Shown: positions 1 through 7,564, counted from the first letter of the stretch. The stretch: DNA of 64,000 nt from Blastococcus haudaquaticus (GCF_900230285.1 NZ_OCNK01000007.1:62001-126000); one strand, 5' to 3'. The notes: generated by a model not told the origin, from the letters alone. Made by a program: numbers and translations.

Positions 1-148
1 GCGGCCGGCTGATGCCGATCTCGCGGGCCAGGTGGCTGACGTAGTCGCGGCCGTGGGCGAGCGTGGCGAGGATGCGCAGCCGGATGGGGTTGGCCAGGGC
101 AGCCAGCACCTCGACCAGATGGTCGCCGCTCGGCCGGTCCGGCGTCAT
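1..148 (-). CDS. ArsR-family transcriptional regulator (N-terminal part, cut by window edge)
   Basis: Only the first 49 codons are present; the gene runs off the left edge. The ATG at 148 is followed by MTPDRPSGDHLVEVLAAL and then LANPIRLRILATL. The latter is the first helices of an ArsR/SmtB winged-helix domain, and YVSHLAREIGISRP is the start of the recognition helix-turn-helix. These are small dimeric repressors that sense metals or stress ligands, but the ligand-binding part is outside the window. The gene diverges from the glutathione-transferase gene at 261, and a near-perfect palindrome sits between them, as expected for an autoregulated repressor controlling its neighbour. Family is clear; the effector is unknown. 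Confidence 0.85.
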   Translation of the reverse strand, partial: MTPDRPSGDHLVEVLAALANPIRLRILATLAHGRDYVSHLAREIGISRP

Positions 149-156
149 GCCGCTCC

Positions 157-186
157 TTCACGTGTAAGAACTTTCTGACATGTGAA
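157..186. promoter_or_regulatory. 30-bp imperfect palindrome, probable ArsR-type operator
   Basis: TTCACGTGT (157-165) mirrors ACATGTGAA (178-186), and inside it AGAA (167-170) mirrors TTCT (173-176). All share one dyad at 171/172, so 12 of 15 base pairs match. It is far more AT-rich than the surroundings and starts 9 nt upstream of the ArsR start codon, within the divergent promoter region. Inference: binding site of the regulator encoded at 1-148. Confidence 0.65.
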
Positions 187-260
187 ACGTAGAGGTGTTC
201 CGTGCGTTCGCGCAAGGGGGTGCGCGGTTGAGCCACCCCGGCATCGGGAAGGCTGGAACG

Positions 261-1295
261 GTGAGTGACGACAACAGCGGGTCCGGGTACGTCGAGTCCG
301 AGTACACGCGCGACTCCAAGTACCTCTCCGACCGGATCACCGCGGACGGGTCCAGCGGGTGGCAGGTCGAGCCGGGTCGCTACCGGTTGGTCGTGGCGCG
401 GGCCTGCCCGTGGGCGAACCGGTCGGTCATCGTCCGCCGCCTGCTCGGGCTGGAGCCGGTCATCTCGATGGGCATGTGCGGGCCCACGCACGACGAGCGC
501 AGCTGGACCTTCGACCTCGACCCCGACGGCCGGGACCCGGTGCTCGGGTACGAGCGCCTGCAGGAGGCCTTCCTCGCCCGCGACCCGCAGTACTCACGGG
601 GCATCACGGTGCCGGCGATGGTCGACGTCCCCTCCGGCGCCGTCGTCACCAACGACTTCCCGCAGATGACGCTCGACTTCTCCACGCAGTGGACGGCGTA
701 CCACCGCGACGGCGCCCCGGATCTCTACCCGGAGCACCTGCGCGACGAGATGGACGACGTCATGCAGCGCGTCTACAACGAGGTCAACAACGGCGTCTAC
801 CGGTGCGGCTTCTCCGGGTCGCAGCGCGCGTACGACAAGGCCTACCAGCGGCTGTTCGACGCGCTCGACTGGCTCAGCGAGCGGCTGGAGAGCCAGCGGT
901 TCCTGATGGGCGGGCAGATCACCGAGGCCGACGTGCGGCTGTTCACCACCCTGGCCCGGTTCGACACCGTCTACCACGGCCACTTCAAGTGCAACCGGCA
1001 GAAGCTCACCGAGATGCCGGTGCTGTGGGCCTACGCGCGCGACCTGTTCCAGACGCCCGGGTTCGGCGACACGACCGACTTCCCGCAGATCAAGGAGCAC
1101 TACTACGTCGTCCACGCCGACATCAATCCGACGCAGATCATCCCGTCGGGGCCGGACACGTCGAACTGGCTGATCCCGCACGACCGGGAGCAGCTCGGCG
1201 ACGCGCCCTTCGGCGACGGCACCCCTCCCGGCCCGGTGTTCGAGGGCGAAGAGGTGCCGGCCGACCACGGTCCCGGAGGCATCCCGCACCGCTGA
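261..1295 (+). CDS. Xi-class glutathione S-transferase / glutathionyl-hydroquinone reductase family protein
   Basis: 344 residues from the GTG at 261. An upstream in-frame GTG at 195 would add 22 residues unlike the family. The protein has an N-terminal thioredoxin-like fold with the catalytic CPWA motif (Cys49-Ala52, context ARACPWANRSV) and a helical C-terminal GST domain ending near residue 270. Cys-Pro-Trp-Ala is the signature of Xi-class enzymes (ECM4/YqjG), which reduce S-glutathionyl-hydroquinones through a catalytic cysteine. Actinobacteria generally make mycothiol rather than glutathione, so the real thiol partner may differ. It lies alone, divergent from an ArsR-type gene, which suggests induction by quinones or electrophiles. 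Family assignment is firm; the substrate is inferred. Confidence 0.9.
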   Translation: MSDDNSGSGYVESEYTRDSKYLSDRITADGSSGWQVEPGRYRLVVARACPWANRSVIVRRLLGLEPVISMGMCGPTHDERSWTFDLDPDGRDPVLGYERLQEAFLARDPQYSRGITVPAMVDVPSGAVVTNDFPQMTLDFSTQWTAYHRDGAPDLYPEHLRDEMDDVMQRVYNEVNNGVYRCGFSGSQRAYDKAYQRLFDALDWLSERLESQRFLMGGQITEADVRLFTTLARFDTVYHGHFKCNRQKLTEMPVLWAYARDLFQTPGFGDTTDFPQIKEHYYVVHADINPTQIIPSGPDTSNWLIPHDREQLGDAPFGDGTPPGPVFEGEEVPADHGPGGIPHR

Positions 1296-1322
1296 CCGCG
1301 CCTGTGGACAACGCCTGACCGG

Positions 1323-1349
1323 GCCGCCACCGGCTGCCACGGTGGCGGC
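1323..1349 (+). promoter_or_regulatory. 10-bp perfect hairpin abutting a start codon
   Basis: GCCGCCACCG (1323-1332) pairs perfectly with CGGTGGCGGC (1340-1349) around a 7-nt loop. The second arm ends on the base before the ATG at 1350, where a Shine-Dalgarno site would normally lie. It may terminate the upstream GST transcript or fold over the ribosome-binding region of the next gene. Confidence 0.5.
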
Positions 1350-1790
1350 ATGACGACGACACCACCGCTGGCCGACGTGCCGATCCGCTCCGCCGACGAA
1401 CTGACCCGTCGCTGGACGATGCTGCTGCACCCGCCGGTGTTCGGCGCCCGCAGTCTCTGGCTGTCCTGGTTCGGCACCGACGGCCGCATGCTGCCGGTCG
1501 TCGTGCCGGTCGACGACATCCCGCTCGTCCCCGAGCCGGCGATGCTCATGAATCTGCGCCAGGTGCACGACTCGATCGCCGAGGAGCACCTGGACGGCGA
1601 GGGGCACCTCGCGATGGCGCTCTGCCGGCCCGGTGACCCCCGCATCACCGAGGACGACGACGAGTGGGCGGAGGCACTGCGGTCGACTCTGGACGACGGC
1701 CGGATCGACGGCTCGTGGAGCCTGCACCTGGCTGCGGGCGGGAGCGTGGTGCCGCTCGTGCCGGCGCCGCGTCGGGTGTGGTCGCGGTGA
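1350..1790 (+). CDS. hypothetical protein, 146 residues
   Basis: Starts at ATG 1350 with MTTTPPLADVPIRSADELTR. I do not recognise a named family. It is a soluble, acidic protein without signal peptide or membrane segment. It has a WTMLLHPPVFGARSLWLSWF core, a hydrophobic MLPVVVPVDDIP strand and a C-terminal alternating pattern (MALCRPGDP, WSLHLAAGG), which suggests a small alpha/beta fold. Codon use is typical of the window, so it is a real gene. There is no Shine-Dalgarno; instead a strong hairpin ends exactly at the start codon. A two-part hairpin follows the stop, so it is probably transcribed alone. Confidence 0.75.
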   Translation: MTTTPPLADVPIRSADELTRRWTMLLHPPVFGARSLWLSWFGTDGRMLPVVVPVDDIPLVPEPAMLMNLRQVHDSIAEEHLDGEGHLAMALCRPGDPRITEDDDEWAEALRSTLDDGRIDGSWSLHLAAGGSVVPLVPAPRRVWSR

Positions 1791-1823
1791 GTCCTGACTG
1801 ACGGGGTCGTTCACCCGATCGCG

Positions 1824-1871
1824 CGGAGACGGCCCGCTCTGTCCACAGCGAGCGGGAGAACCGCGTCTCCG
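1824..1871 (+). terminator. bipartite hairpin after the 146-residue gene
   Basis: Outer arms CGGAGACG (1824-1831) and CGTCTCCG (1864-1871) enclose inner arms CCCGCTC (1833-1839) and GAGCGGG (1850-1856). The structure follows the stop codon at 1790 by 33 nt and has no T-run, as is common for actinobacterial hairpins. Confidence 0.5.
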
Positions 1872-1877
1872 AGTGAT

Positions 1878-1883
1878 TACTCT
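1878..1883 (+). promoter_or_regulatory. candidate -10 element for a leaderless transcript
   Basis: TACTCT lies 6 nt before the GTG start at 1890, and no ribosome-binding site is visible. A -10 box about 7 nt before the start codon is the usual arrangement for leaderless actinobacterial mRNAs. No clear -35 is seen. Confidence 0.35.
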
Positions 1884-1889
1884 CCGGCT

Positions 1890-2471
1890 GTGCGTGATCT
1901 TCGGGGACTGAATCGCGTGGTCATCAGCGTCCTGGTCGGGACGGCGGTGCTCACCGGTTGCTCGGAGAAGCAGCCGGCGAACGACACGCTGCCTTCGTCG
2001 AGCGCCGCGGAGACGAGCGAGTCCCTGCCGGAGATCGGTCCTGCCGACTTCCCGGTGCCCGACGAAGCCCGCACCAAGGACGCCGCGGGCGCCGAGGCCT
2101 TCATGCGCTACTACATAGACCTACTCGGGCGGCAGCAGTCTGTGCCGTCGGGTGAGCCCCTCCGTGACTTGGCGCCCGACTGTCAGGAGTGTCTTCGGAT
2201 TGCTCAGGACATGGACGAGGCTGCCGCAGCCCAACGGCGCTTTGAGGGCGGCAAGCTCACCCTTGCCGGCGAGTTCGGAACAGCTCTCGCCGATGACAGC
2301 GCCAACCTCTCATTCCTCACGCGCATCGAGGCCGGGGCGCTCGTCGAGCCGTCGGGCGAGCCCGTTCCCGGGACGGAATCCCCCGCCGTGGAGCAACTCC
2401 CCTCGGCTGCGTCCTTGGTCTGGTTGCCGGAGGCTCGGTGCTGGCAGCTCGAGGCGCTGAACTTCGGATGA
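1890..2471 (+). CDS. DUF6318-like secreted lipoprotein
   Basis: 193 residues from GTG 1890. The signal peptide VVISVLVGTAVLTGC has a lipobox LTGC with Cys at about residue 24, followed by a Ser/Thr/Glu-rich linker. The mature part has FMRYYIDLLGRQQ and a LAPDCQECLRIAQDM segment with a C-x2-C pair, the pattern I associate with DUF6318 lipoproteins. The function is unknown; it should be anchored to the outer face of the membrane. Its stop overlaps the start of the next secreted protein (ATGA), so the two are coupled. Codon use is less GC-biased than its neighbours, with rare ATA and CTA codons near 2110-2130. Confidence 0.75.
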   Translation: MRDLRGLNRVVISVLVGTAVLTGCSEKQPANDTLPSSSAAETSESLPEIGPADFPVPDEARTKDAAGAEAFMRYYIDLLGRQQSVPSGEPLRDLAPDCQECLRIAQDMDEAAAAQRRFEGGKLTLAGEFGTALADDSANLSFLTRIEAGALVEPSGEPVPGTESPAVEQLPSAASLVWLPEARCWQLEALNFG

Positions 2472-3394
2472 GCTGGTCTCGGTTGCGGGTCGGCCTTCTC
2501 GCTGTTCTCACTGCGGCGATGGTGCTCATTCCGGTCGGATCTGCGTCGGCCGAATGCCCCCTCTACCTGCGCCCGTGTCCTCAATCCGGGCTCGAGTCGG
2601 GGGCGGCGACCGTTTCTCTGACGACCGACATGGCCGGCAAGATCCTCACGGGCCGCCCGGAGAACATCCCGGAACATGAGTGGCGATTCAGGCACCTATG
2701 TGTCATCCGCGACGAGGCCATCGGCGCTTGCGCCGCATCCGACTTCCGTCAGTGCGACCAGGTGCCCGGCCGTGTAATCCAGTACCTCGTCCTGGAGCGA
2801 CGACCGCTCGTAAGGACTGACGGCACCGCCGCCGACGATGCGCAGGGCAGGCCGACCGTGGTGGCCCCCGGCCTCCTGCCCGGCCAGCCGGCGGCTCCAT
2901 GGGGCAGGGCGGATCAAGGTTGTTTCGACATCACGCCGTTGAACCCTCCGCCGTCGCCCGCTGAGGTGTTCAGCTACTTCGAGCGGCTACCACTCCCCCA
3001 GCTGACGACCCAGCACCAGCCGCCCGGAAACGGACTGACCGGGCTGCCGGTCATCTTCTACACCGACTCCCCCACGACGCAGACCTTCACCGTCGACATC
3101 CGAGGCTTCAGCGTCGTCATCGAAGCGACCGCCGAGCAGTTCACCTGGCACACCGGCGACGCCACCGGCCAGATCGTCACCACCGACCCCGGCCGGCCCT
3201 ACCCCGACCAGACCATCGAGCACGCCTACCGGTCGGGCACCTACACCGCCTACCTCACCGTCACCTGGGGCGCGACCTTCTCCGTCGACGGCAGCGCCGA
3301 AGCCGACGTCCCCGGCACGACCACCACTGACGGCCCACCGGTGACCTTCGACGTCCTGCAGGCCCGGCCCGTCCTCACCAACCCCTACGACTGA
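2468..3394 (+). CDS. secreted protein of unknown function, possible PKD-like C-terminal domain
   Basis: 308 residues. I chose the ATG at 2468 because it overlaps the preceding stop and gives a normal signal peptide (LLAVLTAAMVLIPVGSASA, cleavage after about residue 28). An in-frame start at 2438 would spoil it. The mature N-terminus has paired cysteines (ECPLYLRPC, HLCVIRDEAIGACAA, QCDQ). The last ~110 residues (TFTVDIRGFSVVIEAT to AYLTVTWGATFSVDG) are beta-strand rich with a YRSGTYTAYLTVTW stretch like PKD folds in surface proteins. It is coupled to the lipoprotein upstream, so the two may form one cell-surface complex. Function not assigned. Confidence 0.75.
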   Translation: MSWSRLRVGLLAVLTAAMVLIPVGSASAECPLYLRPCPQSGLESGAATVSLTTDMAGKILTGRPENIPEHEWRFRHLCVIRDEAIGACAASDFRQCDQVPGRVIQYLVLERRPLVRTDGTAADDAQGRPTVVAPGLLPGQPAAPWGRADQGCFDITPLNPPPSPAEVFSYFERLPLPQLTTQHQPPGNGLTGLPVIFYTDSPTTQTFTVDIRGFSVVIEATAEQFTWHTGDATGQIVTTDPGRPYPDQTIEHAYRSGTYTAYLTVTWGATFSVDGSAEADVPGTTTTDGPPVTFDVLQARPVLTNPYD

Positions 3395-3462
3395 GCGGCG
3401 ACGCCAAGCTCTGAGCTCGATCGGTGCGTCGATCCCGACCGCTGGTCAGCGAGTGCGCCGTC

Positions 3463-3520
3463 CTCACCTCCGGGTCGCCGACCTCGTGCCCCGACGCGAG
3501 GACGGCGACCCGAAGGTGAG
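3463..3520. terminator. 26-bp hairpin between convergent genes
   Basis: Bases 3463-3488 pair with 3495-3520 around the 6-nt loop 3489-3494, with two mismatches (3470/3513 and 3481/3502) and one wobble pair. It sits between stops at 3394 (+) and 3540 (-). No U-tract; probably a bidirectional terminator. Confidence 0.65.
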
Positions 3521-3539
3521 GCCGGCGGGAGGGACGCGG

Positions 3540-4430
3540 TCAGTCCTCGACGACCGCCAGAACCGCCTCGGCCAGCAGCTGCTGGCCCTCCTCGGTCGGG
3601 TGCACGTCGTTCGGCAGCACCAGGCCGGCCGCGACGGAGTCGCCCCCGGCCTCGGCGGCGGGCGCCCGGAAGGCCTCGTAGCCATCGGCGACGTCGGCAC
3701 CGTTGGCCTCCGCCACCTGCGCGATGCCACCGCCGAGAGCACCGGTCGCCACCCCGAACTCGTCGGAGTAGTTCAGCGCGTAGTAGGTGACCACGACGAT
3801 CTGGCCGTCGTACCCGCCCTCACCACGCAGCGTCGACAGGATCGTGCCGAGATTGGTCTGCACGTTCTGCGCGAGCGCGCGCAGGTCGGCGGGGTCCGAG
3901 CATCTGGTGGCGGTGGTCTGCTGGCAGATGAAGGCGTCGTTGGCGCCGATCTGCACCGTGACCAGTTCGATGCCGTCGTCCTCCTGCAGCGCGCTCACCG
4001 CGAACGCCAGCTGCGACTGGTCGAACGAGTCGTACTGCACGTGCACGGGGAAGGCCTTGCGGTACCCGAAGTCCGACTGCAGCGTGTTCTGGCACCCGTT
4101 GCTCTGCGCCGTCGCGTCGAGGAAGCTCGCCGTCGTCTCGCCGGGGCACGACGCGTTGACCACCTCGAGGCCGAGCTCCTCGCCGACCAGCTCCGGGTAG
4201 CCGACGAAGTTGTCCTCGTCGGAGAACTCGGCCGTGGCGCCGCCGCGGTAGCCGAAGGGAACGGAGTCGCCGAGGGCCAGGTAGCCGGCCGGTTCCGACT
4301 CGGCGCTCGCCTCCGCCGACGAGGTCGCGGCGGACGAGGACCCCGCCGAGCCGTCGTCGGACGAGCACGCGGTCGTAAGAACGGCGCAGGCGCCGACAGC
4401 CACCGCGATCCGACCCAGCCGGCTTCTCAT
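3540..4430 (-). CDS. SGNH/GDSL-family esterase lipoprotein
   Basis: 296 residues from ATG 4430. The signal peptide ends in the lipobox LTTAC (Cys22), followed by a Ser/Ala/Glu linker. All SGNH blocks are visible: LALGDSVPFG with nucleophile Ser56, the oxyanion Gly region (NASCPGETTAS), the GAND block (VQIGANDAFIC), and the C-terminal NDVHPTEEG block with the catalytic Asp-x-x-His. It is therefore an extracytoplasmic, membrane-anchored esterase or lipase, possibly acting on lipids or cell-wall O-acyl groups. Internal cysteines (SCPGE, NGCQN, FICQQ, TRCSD) may form disulphides. It is transcribed away from the AlaX gene, with 92 nt between the two starts and stops. Substrate unknown. Confidence 0.87.
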   Translation of the reverse strand: MRSRLGRIAVAVGACAVLTTACSSDDGSAGSSSAATSSAEASAESEPAGYLALGDSVPFGYRGGATAEFSDEDNFVGYPELVGEELGLEVVNASCPGETTASFLDATAQSNGCQNTLQSDFGYRKAFPVHVQYDSFDQSQLAFAVSALQEDDGIELVTVQIGANDAFICQQTTATRCSDPADLRALAQNVQTNLGTILSTLRGEGGYDGQIVVVTYYALNYSDEFGVATGALGGGIAQVAEANGADVADGYEAFRAPAAEAGGDSVAAGLVLPNDVHPTEEGQQLLAEAVLAVVED

Positions 4431-4522
4431 CTGCGCGCCTCCCGTCGCCACCGACCGGTGCGGTCGGGCGGCGCGCGTCACAGTAGGTGCACGCCCCGAC
4501 AGCACCCGCAGCGACCCCGTGC

Positions 4523-5263
4523 TCAGACGATCCGGATCCGGAGCCGCCGGAACCCGCGGCCCTTGTTCTCCATCTTCACGACCTCCACGCGGCCCACCAT
4601 CGCCGTCGACGCGACATGGGTGCCCCCGTCGGCCTGGGTGTCCAACCCGACGATGTCGACGATCCGCACCTCCTCGATGTCCGGCGGGAGCAGGTTGGTC
4701 GCCGTCCGGATGATGTCGGGGATCGCGAACGCCTCGTCGCGCGGCAGCGTCTTCACCTCGATCGGCCGGTCGGCGGCGATCTCGGCGTTCACCGACTCGG
4801 CGATGCGGTCCTTGAAGTCCGCCGGCACCTCGGCGAGGTCGAAGTCCATCCGCGCGGTCAGCGGCTCCATGTTCCCGCCCGTGACCAGCGCTCCGAAGTC
4901 CCGGAAGACGACCCCGGTCAGTACGTGCAGCCCGGAGTGGGTGCGCATCAGGGACGTCCGCCGCTCGTCGTCGAGTGCACCCCGGACCGCCGTCCCCACC
5001 GGCGGCACCGGGTCCCCCTCGGCGGGGATCAGGTAGAGCTCGTCGCCCTTGCGGGTGCCGGCGATCCGGGTGCGGACGCCTCCCCAGAGCAGCACGCCCT
5101 CGTCCGGCGGCTGGCCACCGCCGCCCGGGTAGAACGCCGACCGGTCGAGCACGATGCCCTGCTCCGGATCGACGGCGAGGACGGTCGCGTCCCACTCCCG
5201 GACGGTGGAGTCGGCGAGGTCGAGACGGTGGGTGTGCCCGTGGTGGTGGGTCGCGCTGGTCAC
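4523..5263 (-). CDS. AlaX-type alanyl-tRNA editing protein
   Basis: 246 residues from ATG 5263. The AlaRS editing-domain fold includes the start RSAFYPGGGGQPPDEG, the first metal-binding pair HSGLH (His109, His113), the GGNM motif and the second site ADGGTHV. Free-standing AlaX proteins hydrolyse mischarged Ser- or Gly-tRNA(Ala). Zinc is normally held by His-x3-His and Cys-x3-His. Here the cysteine position is Asp212, followed by His216, so the site is H/H/D/H. The N-terminus carries a small His cluster (HHHGHTH, residues 6-12). It is transcribed singly, diverging from the monooxygenase-like gene at 5428. The family is clear; the metal site variant leaves activity open. Confidence 0.88.
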   Translation of the reverse strand: MTSATHHHGHTHRLDLADSTVREWDATVLAVDPEQGIVLDRSAFYPGGGGQPPDEGVLLWGGVRTRIAGTRKGDELYLIPAEGDPVPPVGTAVRGALDDERRTSLMRTHSGLHVLTGVVFRDFGALVTGGNMEPLTARMDFDLAEVPADFKDRIAESVNAEIAADRPIEVKTLPRDEAFAIPDIIRTATNLLPPDIEEVRIVDIVGLDTQADGGTHVASTAMVGRVEVVKMENKGRGFRRLRIRIV

Positions 5264-5427
5264 GCCCGCATGCTGCCGTGCCGGAGGCCGTGGGCGACAG
5301 GGCCTCTGCCCCCGAGTGGACCGAAGCGACCCGCCGCTGAGCGTTGACCCCGCGGACCCGCGGCGAGGACAGTCGGGGGTGCGGCGGTGCCGTAGGGGCG
5401 CCGCCCCCTCCGGAGAGGAGGAGTGGC

Positions 5428-6048
5428 ATGAACGCGCGCTCCACCACCATTCGCGGGAACCCCGAGGCCATCGACGCCGGGATCTCCTACATCCGCGACA
5501 GGGTCATGCCGGCCGTCCAGGGGATGGACGGCTTCGTCGGCCTGTCGATGCTGGTAGACCGCGAGAGCGGCCGGTCCATCGTCACCACCGCCTGGTCCGA
5601 GGCCGATGCCATGAGCCGGAGCGCCGCCGGGGTGAAGGCCATGCGCCGGCGCGCCGCCGAGATCATGACCGGCGAGATCGAGGTCATGGAGTGGGACATC
5701 GCCGTCCTGCACCGCAAGCACGCGACCCACAACGGCGCCTGCGCCCGGGTCATCTGGACCCAGGGCGACCCCACCGAGATGGACCGGCTGGTCGACACCT
5801 TCCGGATGGCGTTGCTGCCGCGGATCGAGGAGCTGCCGGGCTTCGTCAGCGTCAGCCTCATGGTCGACCGGGCGGCCGGCCGGACGGCGACGTCGGTCAG
5901 CTACGACAGCCGGCAGTCGATGGCCGAGGCGGAACAGCCCGGCATGGCGCTGCGGCAGGAGTTCGCGCGGGACATGGGCCTGGACGTCACCGACGTCGCG
6001 GCGTTCGACGTGGCCCTCGCCCACCTGCGGGTGCCCGAGACGGTCTGA
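5428..6048 (+). CDS. antibiotic-biosynthesis-monooxygenase-like protein (two ABM-type repeats)
   Basis: 206 residues. ATG 5428 is chosen over an in-frame ATG at 5344 because GGAGAGGAGGAG lies just before it. The sequence is a duplicated ferredoxin-like fold. Repeat 1 (about 1-95) has MPAVQGMDGFVGLSMLVDR and a SIVTTAWSEADAM strand; repeat 2 (about 105-206) has LLPRIEELPGFVSVSLMVDR and TSVSYDSRQSM. This dimeric alpha+beta barrel fold occurs in Dabb/ABM proteins, from quinone-forming monooxygenases to heme-degrading enzymes. I see no residue that fixes the reaction. It stands alone, followed by a short hairpin. Function is therefore tentative. Confidence 0.75.
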   Translation: MNARSTTIRGNPEAIDAGISYIRDRVMPAVQGMDGFVGLSMLVDRESGRSIVTTAWSEADAMSRSAAGVKAMRRRAAEIMTGEIEVMEWDIAVLHRKHATHNGACARVIWTQGDPTEMDRLVDTFRMALLPRIEELPGFVSVSLMVDRAAGRTATSVSYDSRQSMAEAEQPGMALRQEFARDMGLDVTDVAAFDVALAHLRVPETV

Positions 6049-6067
6049 GCGCGTCGGGCCCGGTGCA

Positions 6068-6094
6068 GGGCCGGCGCCCCCGAGGTGCCGGCCC
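6068..6094. terminator. short GC hairpin between convergent genes
   Basis: GGGCCGGC (6068-6075) pairs with GCCGGCCC (6087-6094), with further inner pairing, between the stop at 6048 (+) and the stop at 6101 (-). No T-run. Confidence 0.45.
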
Positions 6095-6100
6095 GCCCCG

Positions 6101-6259
6101 TCAGGCCGCCCGCGCCGAAGGCTTCCGGGACGTCTGGTGCTGCGCCGCAGCGGCGGCCAGGACGTCCCGGTCCAGCCACTCGAGCAGGAACTTCGAGCCG
6201 TACACCTCGACGACGCTGACCTCGTCGGGGACGTGCCGAGTTGCGGGTGTCGCGGTCAT
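6101..6259 (-). CDS. small hypothetical protein, 52 residues
   Basis: From ATG 6259 the product begins MTATPATRHVPDEVSVVEVYG and continues to a basic tail. It looks like a compact small soluble protein with an amphipathic VVEVYGSKFLLEWL helix; no domain is recognised. It is supported by a sensible ATG, an ordinary composition and its fit between two hairpin/intergenic segments. At this length coding status is not certain. Confidence 0.5.
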   Translation of the reverse strand: MTATPATRHVPDEVSVVEVYGSKFLLEWLDRDVLAAAAAQHQTSRKPSARAA

Positions 6260-6314
6260 GCGCCCATCTGAGCACCGCCCCGTGACGGGTTCGTGGACTG
6301 CAGGAGTCGGCCAT

Positions 6315-6344
6315 GTGTCCGTTGTCGAGGTGTCCGTTATCGAG
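6315..6344. repeat. 15-bp tandem direct repeat (two copies)
   Basis: GTGTCCGTTGTCGAG (6315-6329) is followed at once by GTGTCCGTTATCGAG (6330-6344), one mismatch. It lies in the divergent gap between the 52-residue gene and the membrane-protein gene at 6410, so it could be a regulator site. Confidence 0.55.
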
Positions 6345-6409
6345 CGGCACAGCCAGACCGGGAGCATCCTCGTCCTGCGAGATCCTCCGATCACGACAGG
6401 ACGGGCACC

Positions 6410-7564
6410 GTGACGACGTCTGACCCGAACGCGACGACCGGGGAGCGCGGCCGCCACGTCCGCTCTGCCACCTCCCCGGAGCGGGAGCCGCACGAGAACA
6501 AGGCTCCCGACGACGCCGCCCCCGAGCCGGCGCAGGACGACCGAGCGGCAGAGGCCACCGCGGCGCCGGGTGACGCTCCGCAGGACCCGCAACAGCAGCC
6601 GACGGTCCCGGGCCCGGGCGACGGCGACCAGCCGCAGAAAGCGGACAAGCGCGCCTGGTTCCGGCCGGGCGCCGCGACGCACCCGCTCGGCCACCACCCG
6701 GCCGGCAACTCCCTGCTCATGAGCTCCGGCCTGCTCACCGGCCTCGCGCTGGCCCCCATGGTGTTCGACCAGCTCGACTTCGACATCGCCACCCGTGCCG
6801 CCCGCACCGCGCGCAGCGCGGCGGCGTCGTGGCCCGGCGGCGGCGAGCCGTGGTTCTGGCCGGCGTGGGTGGCGCTGCTGGCCGGGGCGGTGGCGCTGCT
6901 GCTGCTCGCGGTGGCCCTCGCCGGCGTCCGGCTGCCCGACCTCGTCGTCCTCGTGCTGGGCGCCGTCCTCGCCGTGACGACGGCGCGGGCGGCCTGGGCG
7001 ACGCTCGCCGTCGTCAACGCCCGGCTGTGGGACCTGATCCCGGTCGCGCTGATCTGCCTGCTCGCCTTCGGGCTCGCGGTGTCCGGAGCGGCGCACTGGC
7101 GCTCGCCGGACGGCGACAGCCCGGGGAGCGGAGCCGGCGGAGCAGCGGGCGTGGCGATCGCCGGGGTGGCCCTCGCACTGCTGCTGCTCGCCGGCGGGGC
7201 CACCGTCGCCAGCGTGCAGGCGAAGGGCCTCGGGCCCGGCGGACCTCCGCAGGCCCTCGCCGGACTGCTGAGCACCCGGGCCGCCGACGCCGCCGCGGTC
7301 GACGACCTCGCCGGCCCGTGGGTCCCTCAGGTCGCGGCCGCGCAGGTGGCCGACGACCCGGCCGCCACCGCCTACTCGACGGTCCACCGCGACTGGACGG
7401 CGCGGACCCCGGCACTCCTGGTGCGCGGCGACGACGTCACCGGTCTCGACGACAGCTGGTGGCTCACCGTGGCCGCCCAGGGGTTCGCGTCCGAGGCCGA
7501 GGTGCAGGCGTGGTGCACCGCCAACGCCCTCCCCGGGTGCACGCCGGTGCAGGTCAGCGGCTGA
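6410..7564 (+). CDS. multi-pass membrane protein of unknown function
   Basis: 384 residues from GTG 6410. Residues 1-80 are a disordered Pro/Ala/Glu/Gln-rich cytoplasmic segment. Four or five membrane helices follow: SLLMSSGLLTGLALAPMVF, PAWVALLAGAVALLLLAVAL, LPDLVVLVLGAVLAVTTAR, LIPVALICLLAFGLAVSGA and VAIAGVALALLLLAGGATV. The last ~120 residues form a polar domain ending in AWCTANALPGCTPVQVSG, with two cysteines. Topology prediction places that domain on one face of the membrane, probably outside. No family is recognised. It converges directly with the acyl-CoA dehydrogenase genes, whose stop begins at the next base. Confidence 0.8.
   Translation: MTTSDPNATTGERGRHVRSATSPEREPHENKAPDDAAPEPAQDDRAAEATAAPGDAPQDPQQQPTVPGPGDGDQPQKADKRAWFRPGAATHPLGHHPAGNSLLMSSGLLTGLALAPMVFDQLDFDIATRAARTARSAAASWPGGGEPWFWPAWVALLAGAVALLLLAVALAGVRLPDLVVLVLGAVLAVTTARAAWATLAVVNARLWDLIPVALICLLAFGLAVSGAAHWRSPDGDSPGSGAGGAAGVAIAGVALALLLLAGGATVASVQAKGLGPGGPPQALAGLLSTRAADAAAVDDLAGPWVPQVAAAQVADDPAATAYSTVHRDWTARTPALLVRGDDVTGLDDSWWLTVAAQGFASEAEVQAWCTANALPGCTPVQVSG

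Noticed and set aside
3540-5471. 643-codon minus-strand frame
   Set aside because: Only its 3' part is the SGNH gene from ATG 4430; the rest is AlaX antiframe sequence rich in Arg.
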